Shown here in pieces: positions 45,274 to 54,243 of a stretch of DNA of 64,000 nucleotides. A program made the position numbers and the translations under genes. The notes below the pieces were generated by a model. The model saw only the letters and a list, made by a program, of their open reading frames with translations, did no database searches and was not told the DNA's origin. Source of the DNA: FEB-25 sp963822175 (GTDB lineage: Bacteria; Chloroflexota; Anaerolineae; Anaerolineales; UBA4823); the NCBI GenBank assembly GCA_963822175.1, contig CAWGGJ010000013.1, forward strand, positions 77,106 through 141,105. The letters are read 5' to 3'. Each line of letters begins with the position of its first letter. The stretch's first letter is position 1.

Positions 45274-47153
45274 TGCACAGCACTAATACTCCTGGTAATC
45301 GAAGTACCACAAGAGGCGGCCCGATGGGCGGCCCAATGGGGCGCGGTGGCCCAATGGCAATGTTAGGTAAAGCCGAAAAGCCGCGTGACTTTAAAGGCAC
45401 GCTGAATAAGCTGATCCAATATCTTGGGCATTACAAGCTTTTGATCTTATTTGTCTGGATCCTGGCAATTGCTTCCACAGCGGCGGCGATCTTTGGCCCC
45501 AAGATCCTCGGAAATGCCACGACCGAACTTTTCTCCGGTGTGAAGGCTGAGCTGGCTGGTACCGGTACGATCGACTTTACTGCCATCGGCAATATCCTCC
45601 TGCAAGCGCTGTTGCTGTATGTGTTTTCTGCCACGCTGAGCTTCGCTCAAGGGTGGATCATGACCGGTGTAGCGATGAAAATCACTTACACCTTTCGTAA
45701 GGACATCGCTGAAAAGATCAACCATATGCCACTTCGTTACTTTGATGGTACGAGCCATGGAGAGGTGCTCTCCCGTGTCACCAACGATGTGGATACCGTT
45801 AACACGACTTTAAATCAGAGCCTGACGGGGATTATTACTTCTGTGACAACGCTCTTAGGGATAACAGTGATGATGTTCACCATTAGCTGGCAGATGACCC
45901 TGGTGGCTTTGGGCACCCTCCCGTTGTCTTTTGGCATCCTTGGCCTGATCATGAGCAAATCGCAGGTCTACTTTAAACGCCGGCAGGACTACCTGGGTCA
46001 CATCAATGGTCATGTAGATGAAATGTACGGGGGGCATGTTGTGGTGAAAGCCTTTAATGGGGAGGCCAAGAGTGTCGAATATTTTGACCAGCTCAACGAA
46101 ACCCTCTTCGACTCAGCCTGGAAATCAGAATTCCTGACCGGATTGTTGTTCCCTATCATGAATTTCGTTGGCAACCTGGGTTACGTTGCCATATGCGTCC
46201 TGGGCGGTTACCTGGTGGTCAAGGGCAGCATACCCGTCGGAGATATCCAGGCCTTTATCCAATACATGCGCTCATTTACCCAGCCCATCACGCAGATCGC
46301 CCAAATATCCAATGTTCTACAAGGAACGATCGCTGCGGCGGAGCGCGTGTTTGAATTCCTGGCTGAACCTGAGGAGATTCCCGACACTGAGAATCCCGTC
46401 CAGGTGACCAATTTTGAGGGTCGTGTGGATTTCAAGAATGTCCACTTCGGATACAGCCCGGATAAGATCATCATCAACGACTTTACCTTCTACGCTGAAC
46501 CTGGCCAGAAGATCGCCATCGTTGGCCCGACCGGCGCTGGGAAAACCACCATGGTCAAATTACTGATGCGCTTCTATGACGTCAACAGTGGCGCCATCCT
46601 GGTGGATGGCCATAATATCAAGGATTTAAATCGCAATGACCTGCGCTGCATGTTTGGGATGGTTTTGCAGGATACCTGGCTTTACAATGGGACCATCATG
46701 GAGAACATCCGCTACGGTCGCATGAATGCCACGGATGAGGAAGTTATCGCGGCGGCCAAGGCAGCGCGTGTGGATCATTTCGTCCGCACCCTGCCGGAAG
46801 GTTACAATTTGGTGCTCAATGAAGAGTCTTCCAATATATCGCAAGGTCAAATGCAGCTGATGACCATCGCCCGTGCCTTCTTGGTTGACCCAACCATACT
46901 CATCCTGGATGAAGCCACCAGTTCAGTGGATACTCACACGGAGATCCAGATCCAAAAAGCAATGGATACCTTAATGAAAGGCCGTACCAGCTTTATCATC
47001 GCCCATCGCCTGTCCACCATCCGTGAAGCAGACTGGATCCTGGTGATGAAGGACGGAGATATAGTGGAGCAGGGCAAGCACGCGAAATTGCTGGCAAAGA
47101 ATGGTTTCTATGCCGAGCTGTACAACAGCCAGTTCGAAGGAAAAGAGATCTAG
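45270..47153 (+). CDS. ABC exporter half-transporter B (degenerate signature)
   Basis: A 627-residue partner of the preceding subunit. An N-terminal Gly/Met/Pro/Arg-rich stretch (GGPMGGPMGRGGPMAMLG) precedes six helices and an ATPase domain. Walker A is GPTGAGKTT and Walker B is ILILDEATSSVD with the catalytic Glu intact. The signature is NISQGQMQLMTIARAF instead of LSGGQ. The weak signature here and the Asp in the partner's Walker B fall in the same composite ATP site, as expected for a heterodimer with one active and one degenerate site. A T-tailed terminator follows. Confidence 0.93.
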   Translation: MMHSTNTPGNRSTTRGGPMGGPMGRGGPMAMLGKAEKPRDFKGTLNKLIQYLGHYKLLILFVWILAIASTAAAIFGPKILGNATTELFSGVKAELAGTGTIDFTAIGNILLQALLLYVFSATLSFAQGWIMTGVAMKITYTFRKDIAEKINHMPLRYFDGTSHGEVLSRVTNDVDTVNTTLNQSLTGIITSVTTLLGITVMMFTISWQMTLVALGTLPLSFGILGLIMSKSQVYFKRRQDYLGHINGHVDEMYGGHVVVKAFNGEAKSVEYFDQLNETLFDSAWKSEFLTGLLFPIMNFVGNLGYVAICVLGGYLVVKGSIPVGDIQAFIQYMRSFTQPITQIAQISNVLQGTIAAAERVFEFLAEPEEIPDTENPVQVTNFEGRVDFKNVHFGYSPDKIIINDFTFYAEPGQKIAIVGPTGAGKTTMVKLLMRFYDVNSGAILVDGHNIKDLNRNDLRCMFGMVLQDTWLYNGTIMENIRYGRMNATDEEVIAAAKAARVDHFVRTLPEGYNLVLNEESSNISQGQMQLMTIARAFLVDPTILILDEATSSVDTHTEIQIQKAMDTLMKGRTSFIIAHRLSTIREADWILVMKDGDIVEQGKHAKLLAKNGFYAELYNSQFEGKEI

Positions 47154-47173
47154 ATAAGTTCTATGATATAGCC

Positions 47174-47204
47174 ATGCCCAGGTGTAACAGCCTGGGCATT
47201 TTTA
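47174..47204 (+). terminator. Rho-independent terminator of the ABC exporter operon
   Basis: ATGCCCAGG (47174-47182) pairs with CCTGGGCAT (47191-47199), followed by a T-run to 47204, 20 bases after the stop codon. Confidence 0.9.
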
Positions 47205-47218
47205 TTATTGTGACTAAA

Positions 47219-47232
47219 ATGACATATGTCAT
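47219..47232. promoter_or_regulatory. 14-base palindrome upstream of the RNA promoter
   Basis: ATGACATATGTCAT is a perfect palindrome, with a half-site-like ATGACAAATGG at 47242-47252. It lies about 25 bases upstream of the -35 element of the structured RNA and could bind a regulator. Confidence 0.4.
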
Positions 47233-47256
47233 AAATTCGAAAATGACAAATGGTAT

Positions 47257-47286
47257 TTGAATTCATTATCCATTTGGTGCTATGAT
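47257..47286 (+). promoter_or_regulatory. Promoter of the structured RNA
   Basis: TTGAAT (47257-47262) and TATGAT (47281-47286) are separated by 18 bases. The predicted transcript starts near 47293, 14 bases before the first stem of the RNA element. Confidence 0.55.
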
Positions 47287-47292
47287 GATTAT

Positions 47293-47433
47293 GCACAACT
47301 GAATAAGCCGGAGCGATCAAAAGTATATAAAACTGGCAAGAATCTTGCTTTGCAAGACAGCTGGGCAGGCTGATAATAGAATGCCAGATACTACCCGCTG
47401 TTATGCGGGATAAAGGATCGCTCCGGCGTTTTT
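47293..47433 (+). ncRNA. Structured RNA of about 140 nt upstream of purB
   Basis: The 5' arm 47307-47318 (GCCGGAGCGATC) and 3' arm 47416-47427 are perfect complements, closing the whole element; five T follow (47429-47433). Inside, AGTAT/ATACT plus CTGGCA/TGCCAG (47322-47338 with 47382-47392) form a second arm carrying two hairpins (TCTTGC-TTT-GCAAGA; CAGC/GCTG). A third hairpin, CCCGC-TGTTAT-GCGGG, sits at 47394-47409. The three-way layout with a closing terminator stem fits a free small RNA. 6S RNA, which has a closing stem and a bubble-side hairpin, is one candidate. An attenuator or riboswitch for purB is another. It fits no riboswitch I could recognise. Confidence 0.6.
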
Positions 47434-47437
47434 GTTC

Positions 47438-47443
47438 TATAAT
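47438..47443 (+). promoter_or_regulatory. purB -10 box for a leaderless transcript
   Basis: TATAAT ends six bases before ATG 47450, so transcription would begin at or next to the start codon. No Shine-Dalgarno is present. It lies just after the T-run of the RNA element, giving purB its own promoter. No clear -35 was found. Confidence 0.5.
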
Positions 47444-47449
47444 ATCCCT

Positions 47450-48845
47450 ATGACCATGGATTACACAACCTACTTATCCCCTTTCACCTGGCGCTATGGC
47501 AGCCAGGCTATGCGCCAGTTCTGGAGCGAGGTGCATAAGCGCTTGCTTTGGCGCAAGCTGTGGGTGACACTGGCAGAGGTCCAGGCTGAATACGACCTGG
47601 TCTCGCCAACCCAGGTGATGGATCTGCAGAAGCATGTGGCTGATGTGGATGTGCCGCGTGCCCTGGAGATCGAGGCCGAGATCCACCACGACCTGATGGC
47701 TGAACTAAAAGTATTTGCGGAGCAATCCCCACTGGGTGGGGGCATCCTGCACCTGGGTGCCACCTCGATGGATATCGAGGATAATGCCGATGTACTGCGC
47801 CAACGGGAATCCCTTGACCTGGTGTTGAAGGAATTACAGGAGCTGCTTCTGCTTTTTGCAGAGAAGGTTGATACATGGGCAGACCTCCCATTGATCGCCT
47901 TCACCCACATGCAACCCGCAGAGCCATCCACGCTTGGTTACCGGTTGGCTGGTTATGCCCAGGACCTGCTCATGGATTGGCAAAACTTACAGCAGATCAG
48001 GAAAGAGCTGCGTGGGAAGGGCTTCAAGGGCGCTGTAGGTACAGGGGCAGCCTATGCTGAGCTGATCGGTGCAGACAATCTGGCTGAATTTGAGCACCGC
48101 CTTTCCACCCGCCTGGATCTGCCTTTCTTCCCGGTGTCCACGCAAGTTTACCCACGCAAGCAGGATTACTTCCTGCTGAGCCAGCTGGCAGGCCTGGGTG
48201 CTTCACTGCATAAATTCGCCTTTGACCTGCGCTTGCTGCAGTCTGCTCCGGTCGGTGAGCTGAACGAACCCTTTCGGCAGGCAGCAGGTGGGTTCCTCCG
48301 CCATGCCGTTCAAGCGCAACCCGATCAACGCCGAGAAGATCGACTCGCTGGCACGCCTGCTGGCGCAGCTGCCGCGCACTGCCTGGGATAACGCCGCCAA
48401 TTCGCTCCTGGAACGCACCCTGGACGACTCGGCCAACCGCAGGAGCATTATTCCGGAGGCTTTCCTGGTCTGTGACGAGCTGCTGCTGACCGCCAAACGC
48501 ATTTTGAGCGGATTGCAGGTCAATGAGACTGCCATACAACGCAACCTCGAAGTTCATGCTCCTTTTGCTGCCGTTGAGCGCGTGCTGATGAGACTGGTAA
48601 AAGCCGGGGCAGACCGCCAGGTGATGCACGAGTACCTGCGCGAGCATTCCCTAACCGCCTGGGGTGCGGTTCAGTCTGGAAATCCTAATCCATTGGCTGA
48701 ATTGATCAGCCACGACCCTGAGATCAACCGCTTTCTACCTGCAGACGAATTGAACCTGCTGATGGATATCTCCCATTACCTGGGAGACGCTCCCGGGCGC
48801 GCCCGGGGGATGGCAGCAACCATCCGCAATACACTAAAATCCTAA
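47450..48845 (+). CDS. purB: Adenylosuccinate lyase, frameshifted
   Basis: PurB cleaves SAICAR and adenylosuccinate, releasing fumarate, in purine synthesis. The first frame (to 48391) has HHDLMAELKVFAEQ, LHLGATSMDIEDNAD and FTHMQPAEPSTLGYRLA. The family signature GSSAMPFKRNPINAEKID and the rest are in another frame (to 48845). Dropping the C at 48275 gives EPFGRQQVGSSAMPFKRNP and one protein of about 464 residues with normal length and order. Because purB is a core gene, an error in the sequence is more likely than a true break. It starts at ATG 47450 or 47456 without a ribosome site, directly after a -10 box. Confidence 0.88.
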
Positions 48846-48862
48846 AAATACCAAATAAAACA

Positions 48863-48892
48863 ACCTCGGCTATAGATTTCCATAACCGAGGT
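48863..48892. terminator. Bidirectional terminator between purB and the secreted-peptidase gene
   Basis: ACCTCGGCTAT (48863-48873) pairs with ATAACCGAGGT (48882-48892) with one G-U pair. T-rich sequence follows on the plus strand and an A-rich stretch precedes it, serving both convergent genes. Confidence 0.8.
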
Positions 48893-48916
48893 CGTTATTC
48901 TTTGATTATTTTTTAT

Positions 48917-51019
48917 TTATTTCGTGATCAGCGGCAGCCAGAAGATGGGCTTGATCGCCAGGGTGATAGTGGCTGTGCTGGTCAAGCCATTGGCATCCGT
49001 AACCTGGAAGGAAACGGTCGGGTTGAATACGGTGCTGCTCCTAACCGTACTGCCAATTGCACTGACGATATTGATCGTATTCCCGAGGTAGCCATCGCTG
49101 CTGGAGGTCCACTCGAGGGTGTAAGGGGGTATGCCACCAGTGATCAAGCCTTCAAATGAAATTAGCTCGCCCGCCCAGAATGTTGACCCCTCTGCTGGGC
49201 TGAGGATTTCGACCTGGGGAGGCATATACTCATCAGCGGCAGGCACATATACTGGGATATTTTCCTCTACCAAGTTTCCGTTTAGATAGAAATTTGCAAT
49301 AAACTCATATACTGGTATTAATTCGGATTGATGTTGTATGTAAGGTATCTCATAATAACCCAATGTCGCTGTAGAATAAGTGATCCTATCAGCTACAATT
49401 GGCACTTCTGGAATTGCCAGGTTATGATCAGCAAGGTACATCGCCCAAACCGCGCTTGCTTCCAGTATCGTTACATACTCACCTGTTTCCATAACATTGC
49501 GTGATCCACCTTGGGCACCGATGATCTCACCTTGATCCCCGAGATAAACCTTCATCCGCGCTCCGGGACCATATAAAGGAAAATCCACCATCCGAGTACC
49601 ATTGGTCGTACCTGCGGTTGCGGAGATCGTACGTGGATAACTCAGAGAGACATCGACAGGCAAGCGACTGGTTTCCTGCTCAGAAAAATCACCGTATTCT
49701 GAAATCATGAACGACTCACCAACCATGTCTTCAGTGCTGTACTCATAGCCGGCATTGCGGTACCAAGCGCCTGGTAAACCTTCATGGTTGTTGAACCATG
49801 TATCGACCAATGCTACAGCCATATATGGTGAAGGTAGGGTAGGCGTCACAATGGGTGTGACCCATAATTTGCTTAGGTTGTGATAACTAAAGCTACCGGT
49901 CAGCCGGTCAACCTGTAAAGTTTGGGTGATGGCGTTACTGGTGTCAACCATGTAATAGAACATATCGTCCATACCAATAGCTCCGGTGAGGTCGAAAGCC
50001 GGCGCGATGTTATTCCGCACATAATCTTCATCCACCATGCGGTCAGCTACCTGCATCACAGGCATGCTGATCAAATTATGCTGACTGTTACTGCTCTTCA
50101 ATTGCTGTGCAGCCTGATTTGTTGAACAGTGATCCCAGTACGTATAAATACCATCCTTGATTGGGTCTGGGCTTACATAACCCTGCCCCCACAGGTGATC
50201 GTTATAATTATCTGGGGTTTCTGCTATCACGCGTGCACAAACGACTTTTGGCTGTACCCAGTCAACTGCTTGGAACCAGGCTTGTATTACTGTACTGGGT
50301 GGCAGGATCGGTCCAAGACCTTTCATGAAAAGTCCCCACAATAGCCCATCACCCGGAGGGTAAACATACATGTTGTTCTTGAAACCTAATAAAAGATGTA
50401 ATCCGTTCATGGTTGTAGCCCAATAGCCACGGTTCGAGGCTGGAGCTGGACCGTCATCACTCAACACACTGCACGCGTCAAATGCGAGCCACTCCAAATC
50501 TCTATCACCATATGCTTTATAGGCCTCACCAGGAGAGACATGTCGATCAGTATGGGTAGTGCCAAAATAGACCGAGCTGAGGTCTTGGTTCCAAAAGTAA
50601 TCTTTGGTACCTGAACCATGTGTGCATATCATGGCAATGTCAACACTATCGACCATACTATCTTCTTCTCCACCAAGCGACTCGTTCTTAAAATCTGTTT
50701 CCCAGGTATTCCAATCGGACCAGTGGAAGCGAGAAGTCCAGCCACTAGCGAGCAGCTGATTGTATAATCCATCGCAAGATTCATCCCAATGACTTCGGTC
50801 GTCAGCAGAGCCGGGGAAATCATTGATCCATTCTACGCCGATCTCGTACACCCTGTCATCACCCAAGCCGGCGGATAAGCCTGGAGTCGCACCTTGAGAT
50901 TCAAGAGGTATCGTCTTATTTGCTTGGGCATATTGCGTACCGAAGACTAATAACAGAATCGACACGAATAGAGTAAGGACAAGAAGCAAAGGTTTACGAG
51001 ATCGTGGATTTGATAACAA
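48917..51019 (-). CDS. Secreted DUF6345-like putative clan CD Cys peptidase with LPL tail
   Basis: A 700-residue exported protein with a signal peptide (LLLVLTLFVSILLLVFG). The first domain (~55-290) contains VDIAMICTHGSG (His134-Gly135) and LEWLAFDACSVL (Asp181-Ala182-Cys183). A His-Gly and a D-A-C separated by about 45 residues is the catalytic dyad pattern of clan CD (caspase/gingipain) peptidases, and the region resembles DUF6345. A middle region (~290-600) of unknown type is followed by an Ig-like domain (VEILSPAEGSTFWAGE). The C-terminus is IFWLPLITK, like the tail of the 1088-residue protein. TTG 51019 has GAGG just upstream. Confidence 0.78.
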   Translation of the reverse strand: MLSNPRSRKPLLLVLTLFVSILLLVFGTQYAQANKTIPLESQGATPGLSAGLGDDRVYEIGVEWINDFPGSADDRSHWDESCDGLYNQLLASGWTSRFHWSDWNTWETDFKNESLGGEEDSMVDSVDIAMICTHGSGTKDYFWNQDLSSVYFGTTHTDRHVSPGEAYKAYGDRDLEWLAFDACSVLSDDGPAPASNRGYWATTMNGLHLLLGFKNNMYVYPPGDGLLWGLFMKGLGPILPPSTVIQAWFQAVDWVQPKVVCARVIAETPDNYNDHLWGQGYVSPDPIKDGIYTYWDHCSTNQAAQQLKSSNSQHNLISMPVMQVADRMVDEDYVRNNIAPAFDLTGAIGMDDMFYYMVDTSNAITQTLQVDRLTGSFSYHNLSKLWVTPIVTPTLPSPYMAVALVDTWFNNHEGLPGAWYRNAGYEYSTEDMVGESFMISEYGDFSEQETSRLPVDVSLSYPRTISATAGTTNGTRMVDFPLYGPGARMKVYLGDQGEIIGAQGGSRNVMETGEYVTILEASAVWAMYLADHNLAIPEVPIVADRITYSTATLGYYEIPYIQHQSELIPVYEFIANFYLNGNLVEENIPVYVPAADEYMPPQVEILSPAEGSTFWAGELISFEGLITGGIPPYTLEWTSSSDGYLGNTINIVSAIGSTVRSSTVFNPTVSFQVTDANGLTSTATITLAIKPIFWLPLITK

Positions 51020-51268
51020 TTATGCCTCACTTTCCTGGGTTTGACGAAGAATCATGATTGGTAACCGTGAATACAGCGACCGTTGGAACTAGGATTCTCT
51101 GGTTTCCATGATTGATCCCTGAATATTATGGGATGGACGGTATAGGTTTTTCTGTTAAATCAAATTGATCTATGGTTGTAATATCATATATATATTAGGA
51201 TTTTGATATAGTCAATCAAATTAGATCTGAGTTTACTAGTTTAGGATTATCGTTGTAAAGCATAATTG

Positions 51269-52549
51269 TCACCTAATGATAGTCGCATTGCGCTCCGGTC
51301 CCACCGAAACGATCGAGACCGGTGTTTCCACCAGCTCCTCAATTCGGTGCACGTAGGCTTGCGCCTGGGATGGCAGTCGATCGAACTTGCGCACATCCTT
51401 GGTGGACTGCATCCAGCCGTCCATCTCGATGTACTCCGGCTCATAGCCTTCCAGCCAGTGCGCGTCGCCCTGCCAATAATGGGCAAGCTCTCCGGCTTTT
51501 CCGATAGGGTGATAGCCCACCCCGATCTTGATCTTTGGCAGCGTATCCAGCACATCCAGCTTGGTCAGGGCGAGCTCGGTGAAGCCGTTCAGCTTTGCGG
51601 TGAAGGATACCAGGTCGGCATCGAACCAGCCGCAGCGGCGTGGCCTGCCGGTGACTGTCCCGAATTCCTTGCCCTCATTTTGCAGCACCTGCCCGACCGC
51701 GTCCTCCAGCTCGGTGGGCATGGGGCCGCGCCCCACCCGCGTGGTATACGCCTTGGCCACCCCGATCACCCGGCTGATAGAACGCGGGGGAATCCCCAGC
51801 CCGGCGACTGCTCCTCCCGAAATGGTGGTGGAAGCTGTGCAGTAGGGGTAGGTCCCCCAGGTATTGTCCAGCAGGGAGCCCTGAGCGCCTTCCAAAAGGA
51901 TATTGGCGCCTTCCTTGAGCGCAGTCTGGAGCAATCCAAATGACTCACGCACCATCCCCTTGATCTGGTCGTATTGCTCCAGTTTCTCCTCCAGCACTTG
52001 CTGGGTTTCCAAGATCTCCATACCAAAGGCATTGAACAGGGCGTTCTTCACCTTTAGCTGGACCTCAAGTTTTTGGCGAAAGACCTGCTCATCCTGCAAG
52101 TCCACCAACCGGATACCGTTGTAGCTGACCTTGTCGGCATAGACGGGTCCCATGCCGCGCTTGGTGGTTCCCGTGCTTGCGTCCCCCTTGGCCATCTCGT
52201 AGATGGCTTCCACCATCGAGTGGTAGGGCATGATCACGTGGCAGCGGGGAGAGACCCACAGGCGCTCATTCAGGTCGATCCCGGCTTTCTGGATCGTCTG
52301 GATCTCGGTGATCAATGTCCCCAGGTTGACCACCACCCCTGGGCCAATGATGCAGGTTGTTCTGGGGTTGGAAAAGCCATTCGGGGTCAGACGTAGCTTA
52401 AAGGTCCCATAATCGTTGATCACGGTATGCCCGGCATTGTCGCCACCATTGAACCGGGCGGTGATATCCGCCTCCTGGGAAAGCAGATCGACAACCTTGC
52501 CTTTGGCTTCATCCCCCCATTGTGCTCCAACAACCATGGTAACGCTCAT
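51269..52549 (-). CDS. purA: Adenylosuccinate synthetase
   Basis: A 426-residue GTP-dependent enzyme that joins IMP and aspartate to adenylosuccinate. Key motifs are VGAQWGDEAKGKVVDLL (P-loop), NAGHTVINDYGTFKLRLTPNG, TGTTKRGMGPVYADK and LLEGAQGSLLDNTWGTYPYC. TTVTGRPRRCGWFD-type sequence is near the end. ATG 52549 has GGAGGG ten bases upstream; the frame is open eight codons further but without support. It catalyses the step before PurB in AMP formation and lies 2.4 kb from purB, on the other strand. Confidence 0.95.
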   Translation of the reverse strand: MSVTMVVGAQWGDEAKGKVVDLLSQEADITARFNGGDNAGHTVINDYGTFKLRLTPNGFSNPRTTCIIGPGVVVNLGTLITEIQTIQKAGIDLNERLWVSPRCHVIMPYHSMVEAIYEMAKGDASTGTTKRGMGPVYADKVSYNGIRLVDLQDEQVFRQKLEVQLKVKNALFNAFGMEILETQQVLEEKLEQYDQIKGMVRESFGLLQTALKEGANILLEGAQGSLLDNTWGTYPYCTASTTISGGAVAGLGIPPRSISRVIGVAKAYTTRVGRGPMPTELEDAVGQVLQNEGKEFGTVTGRPRRCGWFDADLVSFTAKLNGFTELALTKLDVLDTLPKIKIGVGYHPIGKAGELAHYWQGDAHWLEGYEPEYIEMDGWMQSTKDVRKFDRLPSQAQAYVHRIEELVETPVSIVSVGPERNATIIR

Positions 52550-52655
52550 ATAGCTACCCTCCATCCTGAACATTGACCTGAGGTCTTAATTGTACCTGCT
52601 ACACCCTGAATGGAACAGCAATTTTATCCCCGATTAGCGGATATAATTTGTTTCA

Positions 52656-54236
52656 ATGACCGTGATGGAACCCACTGCCAACCAGCAGATCGCCCGTTCA
52701 GCCGGCAAGGTGATGATCGCCTTGCTGATAAGCAACCTGATCAACCTGGCCAGCCTGATCCTGAATGCCACCACCTTCGGCACGCAGGCGGAGATGGATG
52801 CCTTCCTGGCTGCCAACCGTGTTTCGGAGACGTTATTCCTGCTCATGGCAGGCGGAGCGCTTGGCTCGGCTTTCATCCCCACCTTCACCTCATTGCTGAC
52901 CAAGGGCGAGCGTAATACAGCCTGGAGAATGGCATCCGCCATCGGCAACCTGGTATTGATCGTGTTGACTTTTGTCGCGATTCTTACCGCCATCTTCGCT
53001 GAGCCGTTGGTGCACTACGTTCTGGCACCGGGTTTTGCCGATAACCCTGTCCAGGAAGCCTTGACGGTCAACCTGCTGCGTATCATGCTGCCTTCGGTGG
53101 TGATCTTTGGGCTGAGTGGCCTGGTGATGGGCATCCTCAACTCGCACCAGGTATTTTTTATCCCCGCACTCACCCCCGCCATGTACCGCCTGGGGATGAT
53201 CTTCGGGGTGCTGTTCCTGACTCCCAGGATGGGAATCTATGGCCTGGCCTGGGGCGTGGTGCTGGGAGCCTGCATGCACCTGGTGCTCCAGCTGCCCAGC
53301 CTGTTTCGGTTGAAGGGGATTTACTTCCCCACCCTGGGCTTGAAGCTGCCGGATGTGCGCCAGGTGGGGTTGTTGATGGTGCCGCGCGTGTTCGGTGTGG
53401 CAGTGGTGCAGATCAACTTTTGGGTCAACATCCACCTGGCCTCGCTGATGAGTGAGGGCAGCATCACTGGGGTCTCCTGGGGTCTGACCATGATGTTGAT
53501 GCCGCAGGCGATCATTGCCCAATCCGTGGCCATGGCAGCCCTGCCTACGTTATCTGCCCAATTTGCGCTGCATAAAATGGGTGAGCTGCGCCATTCCCTG
53601 GCAGCCAGCCTCAGGGGCATCCTGCTGCTTGCCATCCCTGCTTCGGTTGGCCTGATCCTGCTCCGGCAACCCATCGTATCCCTCCTGCTCGAGTATGGCA
53701 ATTTCACCGAGGAGTCAACCCAGTTGATCTCCTGGGCTTTGCTGTGGTATGCGGCCGGGCTGCTGGGGCATTGCATCGTGGAAATCCTGGCGCGCGCGTT
53801 CTACGCCATGTATGACACCAAGACACCGGTCATCATCGGTGCTGCAGCCATGGGATTGAATATACTATTCAGTGTGCTTTTCTCCAGCTGGTTTGTACGC
53901 ATCGGGTGGATGCCGCATGGTGGGCTGGCACTGGCAAATTCACTGGCGACGGGGCTGGAGGCTGTTTTTCTATTAATATTAATGCGCCGAAGACTGGGCG
54001 GTTTGGAAGGGGGGCATATATTGAAAGGCACCTCCCAGGCCATCCTGGCTACCGTTGCCATGGCCGTGATCCTATGGGCCTGGCTGGGTGCCACCTATGG
54101 TCAGCCAGCATGGTTGGTGGGTTTGGGGGGTGTTTTAGTGGGAAGCGTGGTTTATGGCGCATGTATATGGGTGCTGCGGGTGCCCGAGGTACAAATGGTG
54201 GTAGAGTTATTGAAACGTAAACTGAAACCTGTCTGA
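52656..54236 (+). CDS. murJ: Lipid II flippase MurJ
   Basis: A 526-residue MOP-superfamily protein with about 14 membrane segments that flips lipid-linked peptidoglycan precursor across the membrane. Family features include AEMDAFLAANRVSETLFLLM with the conserved D-A-F, AFIPTFTSLLTKGE and ARAFYAMYDTKTPVIIGAAA. A TATAAT at 52642-52647 ends eight bases before ATG 52656 and no Shine-Dalgarno is present, so the transcript may be leaderless. It is divergent from purA and is followed after seven bases by a methyltransferase gene. Confidence 0.93.
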   Translation: MTVMEPTANQQIARSAGKVMIALLISNLINLASLILNATTFGTQAEMDAFLAANRVSETLFLLMAGGALGSAFIPTFTSLLTKGERNTAWRMASAIGNLVLIVLTFVAILTAIFAEPLVHYVLAPGFADNPVQEALTVNLLRIMLPSVVIFGLSGLVMGILNSHQVFFIPALTPAMYRLGMIFGVLFLTPRMGIYGLAWGVVLGACMHLVLQLPSLFRLKGIYFPTLGLKLPDVRQVGLLMVPRVFGVAVVQINFWVNIHLASLMSEGSITGVSWGLTMMLMPQAIIAQSVAMAALPTLSAQFALHKMGELRHSLAASLRGILLLAIPASVGLILLRQPIVSLLLEYGNFTEESTQLISWALLWYAAGLLGHCIVEILARAFYAMYDTKTPVIIGAAAMGLNILFSVLFSSWFVRIGWMPHGGLALANSLATGLEAVFLLILMRRRLGGLEGGHILKGTSQAILATVAMAVILWAWLGATYGQPAWLVGLGGVLVGSVVYGACIWVLRVPEVQMVVELLKRKLKPV

Positions 54237-54243
54237 CCAACGT

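Noticed and set aside
47362..47382. Resemblance of CTGGGCAGG and CTGATAATAGAA to ZTP riboswitch and hammerhead core elements
   Set aside because: The ZTP upstream half is missing, and the hammerhead core needs CTGATGA and a GAAA partner in a different arrangement.
47474..48647. Minus-strand and alternative-frame open readings across purB
   Set aside because: They are antisense shadows; the purB frames carry the family motifs.
52890..53522. 210-codon minus-strand frame opposite murJ, rich in His and Gln
   Set aside because: The composition is the mirror of Leu/Met/Val-rich membrane sequence and no ribosome site is present.
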